42,281 nt of DNA from positions 1 through 42,281 of the IMG/VR virus record IMGVR_UViG_3300038701_001252. One strand, 5' to 3'. The position numbers and the translations under genes are program-made. This document shows positions 1 to 6,489 of the stretch, in pieces (the first letter of the stretch is position 1; the number at the start of each line of letters is the position of its first letter). The notes beneath the pieces were generated by a model that saw only the letters and a list, made by a program, of their open reading frames with translations, had not been told where the DNA came from and ran no database searches. The stretch is from a virus.

Positions 1-126
1 TAGAGGAGCCGCAAAAGAATGGGCTACAAAGACATCTGGGACTGTAGACACTACTGAATATTCAGCAAAGCATTACGCTAATGCTGCTGCAGCAAGTGCT
101 AGTGATGCCGCCGCCGCAGCAGCTGC
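1..126. repeat. Terminal direct overlap, left copy
   Basis: The first 126 bases are identical to 42154-42279. The last two bases of the window (42280-42281, TC) differ from the bases that follow this copy (127-128, CA). Both copies are in the same reading frame of one fibre gene, so joining them gives an uninterrupted gene. The simplest reading is that the contig represents a circular or circularly permuted genome of about 42,153 bp. A true terminal repeat or an expanded intragenic repeat is possible but less likely. Confidence 0.9.
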
Positions 127-2476
127 CAGTCAATGGAGTGATGTTGTTTATGTCGATAATTCTGATTCACCTGTCTCCATTTCAGATTCTGATACTGGAA
201 CACTGTACTCAGTTGATACTTCTGGCGGCGCTGTTACTTTTAACCTTCCTGCAATAAGCGCATTGACTCTATCCTCTGCATGGTCGATAGGCATAAAAAA
301 AACAACCAGTGACTCAAATGACATAACAGTAAACAGAAATGGCACAGACACCATTGACGGTAACACTTCCAAAGTTATCAGCAGACAGTATCAAGGAGCT
401 TCTTTTGTGCCTGATTCAGATGGCACCCCTGATGATTGGACTTCTTTAGGTTTTGGAGAGGTGCCAATTGATGGGGCAATAGTTGGGACTACTGATACTC
501 AGGTGTTAACAAACAAAACTTTTGACGATGAAGTTGTAATGAAGGAGATAGCCACTCCCTCTACTCCAGCTTCAGGATACAAAGCCATCTACCCAAAGGC
601 CGATGGCAAACTCTACACTTTAAACGATGCAGGCGAAGAGGTTGAAGTCGGCTCTGGCGGCTCAGGGCAGGGTGCTATCAACTACATTAAGAACCCTAAC
701 TTTGAAGTCAATGAAGATGATGTTGTCGATTCCGGTGCTGATATTACAATTGGTCTAGATTCCTCAACTCCACTTAGGGGCACTCAATCACTAGAGGTCA
801 CAATTGCTTCAACGGCCTCAACGGCTGATTTCTTTGACATTGAGATGGATGACTTAGCTGAGGCTGATCTTGGTAAGCCCATGTTCATAAGCTTCGATGT
901 TAGAACCGATGCTAACTATACAGCCGACGATGTTCAGTTTGTGCTTAGAGACTTTGATGCTGGAGAGGATATCTTGTTTTATGGCGGCAATAGCTCGGGC
1001 TCAGGAAAATTAGGTGCGGCGAGTACAGCAACAAAGTTCAAGGCTGTCGCCTACATAAATAACACAAGTAATTCATTCTCACTCAGAGGAAATGTATTAA
1101 GCGCTCCTTCTAGTGATGCGGTGATAACACTCGATAACATTGAGGTCGGTCCTCAGGCTTTGATTGATTCTCCGATTGTTAGTGACTGGATTGATTTTAC
1201 TCCAACTGGAACTTGGACTACTAACTCAACCTATACTGGTCAGTATAGGCGAGTAGGAGATACGGCAGAAATACACTATAAGGTAGCGCTAAGTGGTGGT
1301 GGACCAAACTCTTCTGTTTTGCGTTTCTCTCCACCGCCAGGACTAACTCCTGACACATTAAAGATGAGCCTTATTTCAAACGAAAGCGCTGTGGGCGAAG
1401 GACATGTTTTAAACTTTGGTTCTGCAAGATACAATACATTTGTTCATTATACAGATTCAACTGGAGACTTTCTTGTTAAAGTTGGAGATGCGTCATCTAC
1501 CTATGAAACAAGCACTAACGTTACCGAGAGTGTTCCGGTGTCTTTTGGCAGTACAGACTCCGTAGAGGTGACAGTAAGAGTCCCTATAGAGGAGTGGGCA
1601 AATCAGTCTGCGGTGCTTTCTGATAAAGAGCTTCTTAATGAAACAATTAAATTTAGAGCAACATTAAGCGCGGTGCAAAGCGTAATGTCAGCATCAAGTA
1701 CAGTTATCGAGTTTGACGAAACTGATTTTGATAAAGTCGGTGGGTTTAACGATGTAACGCATATCTACACTGTTCCCAAAACTGGATACTATTTGGTAAA
1801 TGCTGGAGTTTATTACAACAACGTAACGGCAAATGAAGCAATTAGTTTTTTAATTCAACAAAACGGTTCAACAATGTCTGGCGGTTTTGCTAGGGCAGCA
1901 AGTGCCACCGACAACGGAAATTTAAAAATTAACGATATAAAGTTTTTAAATAAAGGCGATGAAATTAGGGCTGTTATTGACTCTACAGCAGATACTTCTT
2001 ATGAAGTGCAAAACGCTCAGCATTTAACTTATTTTGCTTTAGCAGAGCTTCCCGATCTCACAGTGTATTCAGTTTATGGGGAACCACTAAAAACACAGAC
2101 AAAGTTTTTGACAGCTGACATAACGTCAAACACAACTATGTCGGATCTGACATTTAGTAAGTTGACGATTGGTCAGTGGTATAAGGTCCATTTACAGGTT
2201 AGAATTTCTACTACTTCTGGATCAGATAACGTAAACGTTGATATAACTCATGACTCATCAACTATTGGTAGGGCTTCTTCTGGGCTTAATGCTTCAGCTG
2301 GAGTCGTCGCAAGTACGGAGAATACTGATATAGAATTCCAGGCTACAGCTACTTCTTTGACGTTTGTATCTGATTCAGTTGGTGCAAGCTCTGCAATCGA
2401 AGGCAATAGTTCAAAAACTAAAACATGGGCTGAGTTGTCAGAGATACAGCCTAAACAAGAAACGAATGCGTGGTAA
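1..2476 (+). CDS. Tail fibre protein, C-terminal part (continues from 41468)
   Basis: Open in frame from base 2, so it continues the gene that starts at 41468. Joined across the 126-bp overlap it encodes about 1053 residues. This part starts with an alanine-rich stretch that includes an EWATK...YSAKHYA unit typical of podovirus fibre shafts. A jelly-roll, carbohydrate-binding-module-like domain follows (about residues 455-612 of the joined protein). A C1q/TNF-like domain (about 779-911) carries the YTVP-x-x-GYY signature, and another beta-rich domain ends the protein. These trimeric, sugar-binding folds suggest receptor recognition at the cell surface. The lysis genes follow after 23 bp with a good SD. 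Domain calls rest on reading motifs; fibre identity is solid. Confidence 0.85.
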   Translation, partial: RGAAKEWATKTSGTVDTTEYSAKHYANAAAASASDAAAAAAASQWSDVVYVDNSDSPVSISDSDTGTLYSVDTSGGAVTFNLPAISALTLSSAWSIGIKKTTSDSNDITVNRNGTDTIDGNTSKVISRQYQGASFVPDSDGTPDDWTSLGFGEVPIDGAIVGTTDTQVLTNKTFDDEVVMKEIATPSTPASGYKAIYPKADGKLYTLNDAGEEVEVGSGGSGQGAINYIKNPNFEVNEDDVVDSGADITIGLDSSTPLRGTQSLEVTIASTASTADFFDIEMDDLAEADLGKPMFISFDVRTDANYTADDVQFVLRDFDAGEDILFYGGNSSGSGKLGAASTATKFKAVAYINNTSNSFSLRGNVLSAPSSDAVITLDNIEVGPQALIDSPIVSDWIDFTPTGTWTTNSTYTGQYRRVGDTAEIHYKVALSGGGPNSSVLRFSPPPGLTPDTLKMSLISNESAVGEGHVLNFGSARYNTFVHYTDSTGDFLVKVGDASSTYETSTNVTESVPVSFGSTDSVEVTVRVPIEEWANQSAVLSDKELLNETIKFRATLSAVQSVMSASSTVIEFDETDFDKVGGFNDVTHIYTVPKTGYYLVNAGVYYNNVTANEAISFLIQQNGSTMSGGFARAASATDNGNLKINDIKFLNKGDEIRAVIDSTADTSYEVQNAQHLTYFALAELPDLTVYSVYGEPLKTQTKFLTADITSNTTMSDLTFSKLTIGQWYKVHLQVRISTTSGSDNVNVDITHDSSTIGRASSGLNASAGVVASTENTDIEFQATATSLTFVSDSVGASSAIEGNSSKTKTWAELSEIQPKQETNAW

Positions 2477-2499
2477 CATCAAAAATAAGGAGATAAGAA

Positions 2500-2697
2500 A
2501 TGGGATTAAGAGAAGAATTAGGCGGCAAATTAGAGGACATGTTAAACAAAGCTATCGACAACATTAGTCTAGAAGACCTTAAGGCGAAGCTTCATAAGGA
2601 AGTTGACAAGATTGTTGATGAGCACATCGGCACACTTACATACAAACTAAAAGCTGATGTTATAGACCTAATCGACGGTGAAGACGATATCAAGTAA
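2500..2697 (+). CDS. Small amphipathic helical protein of unknown function
   Basis: 65 residues with a strong SD (AAGGAGATAAG) before ATG. It has no signal peptide or membrane segment. Almost the whole chain is predicted helical with alternating charged and hydrophobic residues. It opens the cassette between tail fibre and endolysin and its stop codon overlaps the next start (TAATG), so the two are probably translationally coupled. I do not recognise the family. The position suggests a lysis-associated or small virion protein, which is inference only. Confidence 0.65.
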   Translation: MGLREELGGKLEDMLNKAIDNISLEDLKAKLHKEVDKIVDEHIGTLTYKLKADVIDLIDGEDDIK

Positions 2698-2900
2698 TGA
2701 TTGATAGAATTATAATTTCTTTATCTGGCAAGCTAATCGATATGCTTGCTAAATACATTGAGGGCCTTGGTGAGAAGTACAGGGATCGCAAAGAACTAGA
2801 AAGAGAAAAGGAACAAAGGCTTGAGGAAATTAAAAAAGCACAGAGCAAGGTTGATCGCATTAAGTCTGCTTTGGATATTCTTAACAGTCGCTCTAAGTAG
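2697..2900 (+). CDS. Coiled-coil protein, possible lysis accessory
   Basis: 67 residues starting in the TAATG overlap with the previous gene. The N-terminal 25 residues are amphipathic (IIISL, MLAKYI) and not a clear membrane helix. The remainder is highly charged and coiled-coil-like (residues about 28-60). Its last 80 bases also encode, in another frame, the signal peptide of the lipoprotein at 2821. That nesting resembles Rz/Rz1 spanin pairs, but the lack of an obvious N-terminal membrane anchor argues against a standard i-spanin. Function unknown. Confidence 0.6.
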   Translation: MIDRIIISLSGKLIDMLAKYIEGLGEKYRDRKELEREKEQRLEEIKKAQSKVDRIKSALDILNSRSK

Positions 2901-3135
2901 TTGCGTTAGATTCCCCAAAAGACCTAACGGCTTTGTGTATCATGTAGATACTAAGTCCGGTGTAGCGTATCAGTTCTCAGTTCCACAAACTGCCAGGGGT
3001 GACTTTAAGTATACAGGCAAAAACTTGTCGATTGAAAAAATGGATAAGTTTTTTTGCGTAAGTCCTTCATATCAGCTTGATTTACAGTTCTGGGTTCAAG
3101 ACGTAGTAGACATTTCAAAGAAGAGGTGTGAATGA
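2821..3135 (+). CDS. Lipoprotein, candidate o-spanin
   Basis: 104 residues from a TTG start with AAGGA 8 nt upstream. The N-terminus is a textbook lipoprotein signal: basic RKLKKHRAR, a hydrophobic core, then lipobox LSSC with Cys at residue 28, so the mature protein should be lipidated. The start lies inside the preceding coiled-coil gene in a different frame, as Rz1 lies inside Rz. The mature part is longer than classical Rz1, is not proline-rich, and has a late KMDKFFCVSP segment. Together with position just before the endolysin this suggests an outer-membrane lysis component. The lipoprotein call is firm; the spanin role is inference. Confidence 0.65.
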   Translation: MRKLKKHRARLIALSLLWIFLTVALSSCVRFPKRPNGFVYHVDTKSGVAYQFSVPQTARGDFKYTGKNLSIEKMDKFFCVSPSYQLDLQFWVQDVVDISKKRCE

Positions 3136-3413
3136 CACAGGATTTACTTGAGAAAATTATGCCCCAGCTTATTAGCCCAATGGCGGTGATTGCTATTGGA
3201 TATATTATTAAGTCGAAGCTTGGGCAGATCGACCAAATCTCGGCGCTTTTGGTTAAGCTTCAGGCTATAGAAGAAAAGATATCAGAGCTTAAAGTTAAAC
3301 TAGACTCAATGGATAAACATCGTGAAGAGTTTATTGTGTTGAAGTCTGAGGTTAAGACGCAGTGGCAAAGGTTTGATGAGCTAAAAGATAGGGTAAAGGG
3401 CATTCAGATATGA
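3132..3413 (+). CDS. Single-span membrane protein with coiled coil (holin or i-spanin candidate)
   Basis: 93 residues, overlapping the previous stop by 4 nt (ATGA). One hydrophobic helix near the N-terminus (about residues 12-29, LISPMAVIAIGYII) is followed by a long charged coiled coil (about 33-90, KLQAIEEKISELKVKL). This topology fits an i-spanin, and also some small phage holins with one span. It is the best membrane-protein candidate in the lysis cassette. It overlaps by 4 nt the small lipoprotein-like gene downstream, so the two may be a second spanin pair or a holin and its partner. Confidence 0.6.
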   Translation: MTQDLLEKIMPQLISPMAVIAIGYIIKSKLGQIDQISALLVKLQAIEEKISELKVKLDSMDKHREEFIVLKSEVKTQWQRFDELKDRVKGIQI

Positions 3414-3553
3414 AGCTTGTTTTCTTAATATTTTTTATGTTCATTTTAGCCTGCAACATACTTCAGTTAAGATCGTTTGCAGACATATATGGTAAATTAA
3501 AGGTGATAGAAAAGCGGCTTGATACCGTTGAAGTTTATAAGGGTTTGGAGTAG
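3410..3553 (+). CDS. Tiny lipoprotein-like or membrane peptide
   Basis: 47 residues, starting in an ATGA overlap with the upstream stop. The N-terminus MKLVFLIFFMFILAC is strongly hydrophobic and ends in an ILAC lipobox (Cys 15; Leu at -2 is unusual but tolerated). The rest is a short amphipathic helix. If lipidated it would be a second small outer-membrane lipoprotein in this cassette; otherwise it is a single-span inner-membrane peptide. The gene at 3557 starts 3 nt after its stop. Its coupling and tight packing support it as real. Confidence 0.55.
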   Translation: MKLVFLIFFMFILACNILQLRSFADIYGKLKVIEKRLDTVEVYKGLE

Positions 3554-3556
3554 GTA

Positions 3557-3973
3557 ATGGATATTAATTTAAATGAGAAGATAACAGACAACTTTAAGTG
3601 GCGTGAAATGCTTTACTGCCCTCAGTGGAATGTTCACGCATTTCCCCTTTCACAAATGCACAAGGAAAATATTATTGATGTTTGTGAAACACTTGAAAAT
3701 ATTCGAGACATTCTTAACTCCCCCCTTAAAATAACAAGTGGATACAGGCCGAGAAGGTATAATCAGTTGATCGGCGGTGCCGTGGAGTCGTATCACATGC
3801 AGGGATTAGCTGCAGATTTTATCCCAACAAAAGCCTCCGTTCATAAGGCTAAAATTGCACTAATTGAGTTTTTGCCTGACCTTCAATGCCGAATGGAAGA
3901 TAATGGCAAAGGCGGCTGGATTCATATTGATTTAGCAGCGCCTGGGCCTGGTGGTAGATTCTTTAAGCCATAG
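3557..3973 (+). CDS. Endolysin, M15-family peptidoglycan peptidase
   Basis: 138 residues with all hallmarks of the Peptidase_M15_3 fold: SGYRP (about 61-65), the zinc motif SYH-x-x-G-x-A-x-D with His80 and Asp87, and W-I-H-I-D with His123. These are the residues expected to bind zinc and cleave peptide cross-links or stem peptides in the cell wall (D,D-carboxypeptidase or L-Ala-D-Glu endopeptidase type). There is no signal peptide, so release should need a holin. It is the last gene of the rightward lysis cassette and meets the leftward lipoprotein gene tail to tail with no gap and no visible terminator. Confidence 0.88.
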   Translation: MDINLNEKITDNFKWREMLYCPQWNVHAFPLSQMHKENIIDVCETLENIRDILNSPLKITSGYRPRRYNQLIGGAVESYHMQGLAADFIPTKASVHKAKIALIEFLPDLQCRMEDNGKGGWIHIDLAAPGPGGRFFKP

Positions 3974-4336
3974 CTATTTAAGGTTATCAATAAGGGTTAC
4001 GCTAAACTCATTGTCAATCTCATCCACATCAAAAACAAAATGACTTAGATTACTAAACACCTTGCTGATGCAATACCTGCGCGTATTGAAGTATATTCCA
4101 TACGATCCATGCTCAAGTTCAAATTCAACATAGTCATCACCTTCTAGTGTTACGTCATGAAGTATGGTGTCTGGATCTTCTATATTGTAAACCTGTATCT
4201 CGTAAGAAGCTGAACAAGAGTTTACGTTGTACGAGGTTATATAGATATAGGACTTCTCATGGACAGTATCTGAGCCATTATTAGATTTACAGCCTACTGC
4301 GAATAATATAAGTATATATAAAATAGTATGTCTCAT
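3974..4336 (-). CDS. Lipoprotein of unknown function, end of leftward operon
   Basis: I place the start at 4336 because it gives a clean lipoprotein signal: MRHTILYILILFAVGC, lipobox AVGC with Cys16, and a TAGGG about 6 nt upstream. A start at 4387 would put 17 polar residues before the signal. The mature part (about 105 residues) looks beta-rich and has two further cysteines that could pair. It is last in the leftward early operon, opposite to the late genes, so it could be made early. Phages often use such lipoproteins to block re-infection (as T5 Llp does), but nothing in the sequence proves that role here. Confidence 0.65.
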   Translation of the reverse strand: MRHTILYILILFAVGCKSNNGSDTVHEKSYIYITSYNVNSCSASYEIQVYNIEDPDTILHDVTLEGDDYVEFELEHGSYGIYFNTRRYCISKVFSNLSHFVFDVDEIDNEFSVTLIDNLK

Positions 4337-4479
4337 GCATACCCTATCGGCGCGATTCGATAAAGCTTTAGTGCTAATTTGAGACAATATTTAAATAAAT
4401 GGACGGCTACCCCTCATCTCATCCTTGATACTGAAAGAGTAGCCTAGCGCCGCACATAAATCCATTATATGGAATAGTG

Positions 4480-4710
4480 CTAAATTTGCCCAGGCATAAT
4501 TATATTAGGATGCTCCTTTTTCCACGTTTCTTTTTCCATTGCCATTTGATATTTTCTAATAGCCGCTATTGCTACCCCTGCAACATTGTAAGCTTGTGTT
4601 GCTTCTTGAGGATCTTTCAGAACATCCCTTATCTGACTCGCTGCTGGTGTTACTGTAGTTGAGAATTTACCATTATCTAGATCCTCAATTATTATCTCTA
4701 TCCTTGCCAT
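4480..4710 (-). CDS. Conserved-looking small phage protein, unknown
   Basis: 76 residues with AAGGG upstream of ATG. It starts MARIEIIIEDLDNGKF, an opening I associate with small early-region phage proteins of unknown function. A helical middle segment (about 37-52, TQAYNVAGVAIAAIRKY) is followed by a charged tail. No membrane segment or metal motif. The 143-bp gap to the next leftward gene (4336) holds only a 24-codon ORF without an SD. Confidence 0.65.
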   Translation of the reverse strand: MARIEIIIEDLDNGKFSTTVTPAASQIRDVLKDPQEATQAYNVAGVAIAAIRKYQMAMEKETWKKEHPNIIMPGQI

Positions 4711-4837
4711 TTTCTTTTCCCTTCTTTGTGTATTCTCTTTTCCATTGAGCTTTTGATTTACATTTAATATTACAATACAGCGTATTATGATGCCTGTTTC
4801 TTAGTAACTTAAAACACCAACCGCATCTTTTATCCAC
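4685..4837 (-). CDS. Small zinc-ribbon-like protein
   Basis: 50 residues if translation starts at GTG 4837, inside the last codons of the upstream gene. It carries CGWC near the N-terminus and YCNIKC about 15 residues later, a treble-clef or zinc-ribbon arrangement, then a lysine-rich tail. Its 3' end overlaps the next gene by 26 nt. No clear SD is present, and overlap on both sides lowers confidence. The regular cysteine pattern is the main evidence that this frame is coding. Confidence 0.45.
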   Translation of the reverse strand: MDKRCGWCFKLLRNRHHNTLYCNIKCKSKAQWKREYTKKGKENGKDRDNN

Positions 4838-5111
4838 CGTATGTGGGGCCAAATGTTTCAGTGTGTTTGGAGTCGTTTAATGTCTCATCGCTTGCTCCCA
4901 ACATCTCATCGACTTGCTTTAGGGCTTCTTCGCAAATATCCTGATACCACATTTGGCTACATGGACTATCTGCCTTCGAATCACATATGTGCTCGTTTAT
5001 ACCTTCCAAAGCCCCATACAGAACCTCAACTATTTCTTTGAGGGAGTTTGCGCCAGCTAGGTGCGGCTCCAAAATCGTGGTTCTTTCGTGTGTACACTTT
5101 TCATCTTCCAT
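4830..5111 (-). CDS. Small early protein, unknown
   Basis: 93 residues from ATG 5111, chosen because a perfect AGGAGG ends 4 nt upstream; an upstream ATG at 5141 would add 10 residues and lie inside that SD context. The protein is acidic and mostly helical with five cysteines spread along it (Cys6, and CDS, CSQ, DIC contexts), not in a recognisable metal motif. It follows the 56-aa gene after 11 nt. I do not recognise the family. Confidence 0.6.
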   Translation of the reverse strand: MEDEKCTHERTTILEPHLAGANSLKEIVEVLYGALEGINEHICDSKADSPCSQMWYQDICEEALKQVDEMLGASDETLNDSKHTETFGPTYGG

Positions 5112-5122
5112 CACGCCTCCTG

Positions 5123-5293
5123 TTAATTTATAACACCACATATTTTCGCCACTTTTAACGCTATTTTGTATGACTCAGCATCCGTATTTTTTAATTCGGG
5201 ATTAGCTTCAAAGGCTTCAAGCTGAAACTTAACCTCAGCTATTCTTTTTGCTCGCTCCTCTTTGGAGTCGTTTTTTATGTATGATAAGTCCAT
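5123..5293 (-). CDS. Small helical protein, unknown
   Basis: 56 residues. ATG at 5293 is preceded by AAAAGGAA at suitable spacing. The protein is charged and helical (about residues 10-30, KEERAKRIAEVKFQLEAFEA) and ends in a short hydrophobic segment ALKVAKICGVI. It fills the space between two other leftward genes without overlap and continues the operon. Function unknown. Confidence 0.6.
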   Translation of the reverse strand: MDLSYIKNDSKEERAKRIAEVKFQLEAFEANPELKNTDAESYKIALKVAKICGVIN

Positions 5294-5320
5294 GTAAATT
5301 ATTCCTTTTCAGTGCTTTGC

Positions 5321-5346
5321 TTGTTAAGACTCTGCTATGGAGTCGG
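5321..5346. repeat. Direct repeat at a gene 3' end, copy 1
   Basis: This 26-bp segment matches 5565-5590 at 24 of 26 positions. On the leftward strand both copies encode the C-terminal residues DSIAES followed by TAA, so two successive reading frames end with the same sequence. See the finding on duplicated gene ends. Confidence 0.85.
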
Positions 5347-5554
5347 TATTGTTTTCAAGACTATCGGGCAATACGTTCACCAAAGAGTCTATCGCCCCAG
5401 CTTGAAAGCCAGAAAGTCCGATCTTTGGATATTCGCCGTACATTTTTTTAAATAACCCACCAACAACAACTGCTGCCGAATAGCCACACCCGCTATCATC
5501 TTGTAAGTTTGCAACTATGTGCTTTTCTATTTCTTCTTTTGTCCATTTTTTCAT
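5324..5554 (-). CDS. Small early protein, unknown
   Basis: 76 residues, with AAAGGA upstream of ATG. The N-terminal 20 residues are a charged helix (KKWTKEEIEKHIVANL). The middle (about 24-52) is a small hydrophobic region rich in Gly and Ala, GYSAAVVVGGLFKKMYG, too short and interrupted for a firm membrane call. The C-terminus TDSIAES is repeated at the end of the short ORF upstream (5568-5654). Family not recognised. Confidence 0.62.
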   Translation of the reverse strand: MKKWTKEEIEKHIVANLQDDSGCGYSAAVVVGGLFKKMYGEYPKIGLSGFQAGAIDSLVNVLPDSLENNTDSIAES

Positions 5555-5564
5555 ATCAAATCCT

Positions 5565-5590
5565 TTGTTAAGACTCTGCTATTGAGTCAG
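5565..5590. repeat. Direct repeat at a gene 3' end, copy 2
   Basis: Second copy of the 26-bp repeat at 5321-5346, with two mismatches. It forms the 3' end of a 28-codon leftward ORF and lies just ahead of the SD of the 76-aa gene. Confidence 0.85.
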
Positions 5591-5654
5591 TAAAAATTGC
5601 ATGAGTACGCTCGGTTAATTCTTGCAACCATGTGCCCGATTTATAGGAAGCCAT
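5568..5654 (-). CDS. Very short ORF ending in TDSIAES, possible gene remnant
   Basis: 28 residues (MASYKSGTWLQELTERTHAI, then FTDSIAES). The only SD-like sequence (GCAGG) touches the start codon, which is poor, so translation is doubtful. Its last seven residues equal those of the next gene downstream, and the DNA encoding them is duplicated. It may be a true small gene, or the tail left when a longer gene was deleted by recombination. Confidence 0.3.
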   Translation of the reverse strand: MASYKSGTWLQELTERTHAIFTDSIAES

Positions 5655-5690
5655 CCTGCGCTCATGCAAACCTAAAATGTTAAAATGTGG

Positions 5691-5918
5691 CTACTTAGCC
5701 TTACTTCTTTCCACAAAACCATTTCTGTAAATATAACAGTCAGGTATTAATACCCAAGCGCCTCTGTAATTTTCAGGTAAAGCGTCTCTATGTTGCTTTC
5801 TGCCTTTTTGCATTTCGGCATTATCAAATGACCAGCACTTCTTTTGACCACCCAAACCACAATGATAGTCCTCATTATAGCAACCATGACAGTCCGTTCT
5901 TTTGATTTTCCTGCTCAA
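5691..5918 (-). CDS. Cysteine-containing small protein, unknown
   Basis: 75 residues from a TTG start at 5918 supported by AAGGGG about 6 nt upstream. Four cysteines cluster in the first 28 residues (TDCHGCYNEDYHCG ... KKCW) with histidines between them, which looks like a small metal-binding knuckle, and a fifth occurs near residue 62. The remainder includes YRGAWVLIPDCYIYRNGF. Not recognised as a named family. A repeated 11-bp linker (TATGTTAATTA) lies just upstream. Confidence 0.6.
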   Translation of the reverse strand: MSRKIKRTDCHGCYNEDYHCGLGGQKKCWSFDNAEMQKGRKQHRDALPENYRGAWVLIPDCYIYRNGFVERSKAK

Positions 5919-5932
5919 TTCAAACCCCTTGC

Positions 5933-5943
5933 TATGTTAATTA
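5933..5943. repeat. Junction repeat TATGTTAATTA, copy A
   Basis: Exact 11-bp sequence also at 6101-6111 and 6364-6374. On the leftward strand it reads TAATTAACATA. This copy contains the stop codon of the 49-aa gene and sits just upstream of the SD of the 75-aa gene. Confidence 0.85.
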
Positions 5944-6090
5944 GTCGCTATCAATAGCAGTTAAAAGTTCACGGTTTCTTTTTACAAGATCATTCCACTC
6001 TTTTGCAGTTGGATAACCCCGAGTTCTATTCTGTTTGTCTATTAGATTAATTATTTCTAATGCAATTTTTAATTTTTTAGAGTCAGACAT
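5941..6090 (-). CDS. Small helical protein, unknown
   Basis: 49 residues; ATG at 6090 follows AAGGGGG at good spacing. It is predicted all-helical (MSDSKKLKIALEIINLIDKQ, then a GYPTAKEW turn, then EWNDLVKRNRELL), possibly a two-helix hairpin. It lies between two copies of the TATGTTAATTA junction repeat. Family not recognised. Confidence 0.6.
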   Translation of the reverse strand: MSDSKKLKIALEIINLIDKQNRTRGYPTAKEWNDLVKRNRELLTAIDSD

Positions 6091-6100
6091 GGGTCCCCCT

Positions 6101-6111
6101 TATGTTAATTA
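6101..6111. repeat. Junction repeat TATGTTAATTA, copy B
   Basis: Second exact copy of the 11-bp repeat, immediately upstream (on the leftward strand) of the SD of the 49-aa gene. Confidence 0.85.
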
Positions 6112-6155
6112 CCCGCCACAAACCATGTAAAGCTGTGGCTCATTTGTCTTGCCCA

Positions 6156-6338
6156 CTAGTTGCCCCTATTCCCAAGCGCCGCAGACACCTCGCTAAACAT
6201 CTTGGCTTGCGATCTATTTAACACCTGCATGTCGCTAATCTGAGATAATAGAAATTGATTGGTGCGCCTCAACGCCTCAAGCTCACTCTTCATTTTGTCA
6301 ACTTCACTTGGCTTTGCTACTTTTTTTGTTTCTGACAT
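6156..6338 (-). CDS. Small coiled-coil protein, unknown
   Basis: 60 residues; strong SD AAGGAG before ATG. After a short Lys-rich N-terminus it forms a continuous coiled coil (about residues 12-52, EVDKMKSELEALRRTNQFLL). No membrane segment. It may oligomerise, but nothing shows a partner. It is followed by 65 bp without an assignable gene, then junction-repeat copy B. Confidence 0.6.
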   Translation of the reverse strand: MSETKKVAKPSEVDKMKSELEALRRTNQFLLSQISDMQVLNRSQAKMFSEVSAALGNRGN

Positions 6339-6363
6339 TTTATTTCTCCTTGTTATGTTTTTA

Positions 6364-6374
6364 TATGTTAATTA
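6364..6374. repeat. Junction repeat TATGTTAATTA, copy C
   Basis: Third exact copy of the 11-bp repeat, here overlapping the TAA stop of a 38-codon leftward ORF and lying upstream of the SD of the 60-aa gene. Confidence 0.85.
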
Positions 6375-6399
6375 ACCACCGCCGGATCTGTTGGTGCTT

Positions 6400-6489
6400 T
6401 CACCAATCCAAGGGCAAGAATGGGCTCACCCCAACATAAACGCCCAGCAAAAAGCTCACCGCTGCTGTAAAAAATATTTCCCACTTCAT
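6400..6489 (-). CDS. 29-aa membrane peptide (alternative frame also open)
   Basis: ATG 6489 overlaps the stop of the upstream gene (ATGA), the coupling used across this operon. The peptide MKWEIFFTAAVSFLLGVYVG... is essentially one membrane helix. A second frame over the same bases, GTG 6484 to TAA 6368, encodes 38 residues (MGNIFYSSGELFAGRLCWGE...). I favour the first because of its coupled start, but only one may be real. The DNA also holds a 6-bp hairpin, TTGGTG-cttt-CACCAA, at 6391-6406. Confidence 0.4.
   Translation of the reverse strand: MKWEIFFTAAVSFLLGVYVGVSPFLPLDW

Noticed and set aside
1-126. T7-like physical terminal repeat
   Set aside because: The repeat falls in the middle of a fibre gene rather than at a module boundary and its ends do not behave as defined termini, so an assembly overlap of a circular or permuted molecule is likelier.
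2364-2567. Plus-strand ORF of 67 codons over the fibre gene end
   Set aside because: Overlaps the fibre C-terminus and the well-supported 65-aa gene; basic random-like composition.
4337-4479. 24-codon minus-strand ORF and a GGCTAC/GTAGCC inverted repeat in the gap
   Set aside because: No RBS for the ORF, and a 28-nt loop without a T run does not make a terminator.
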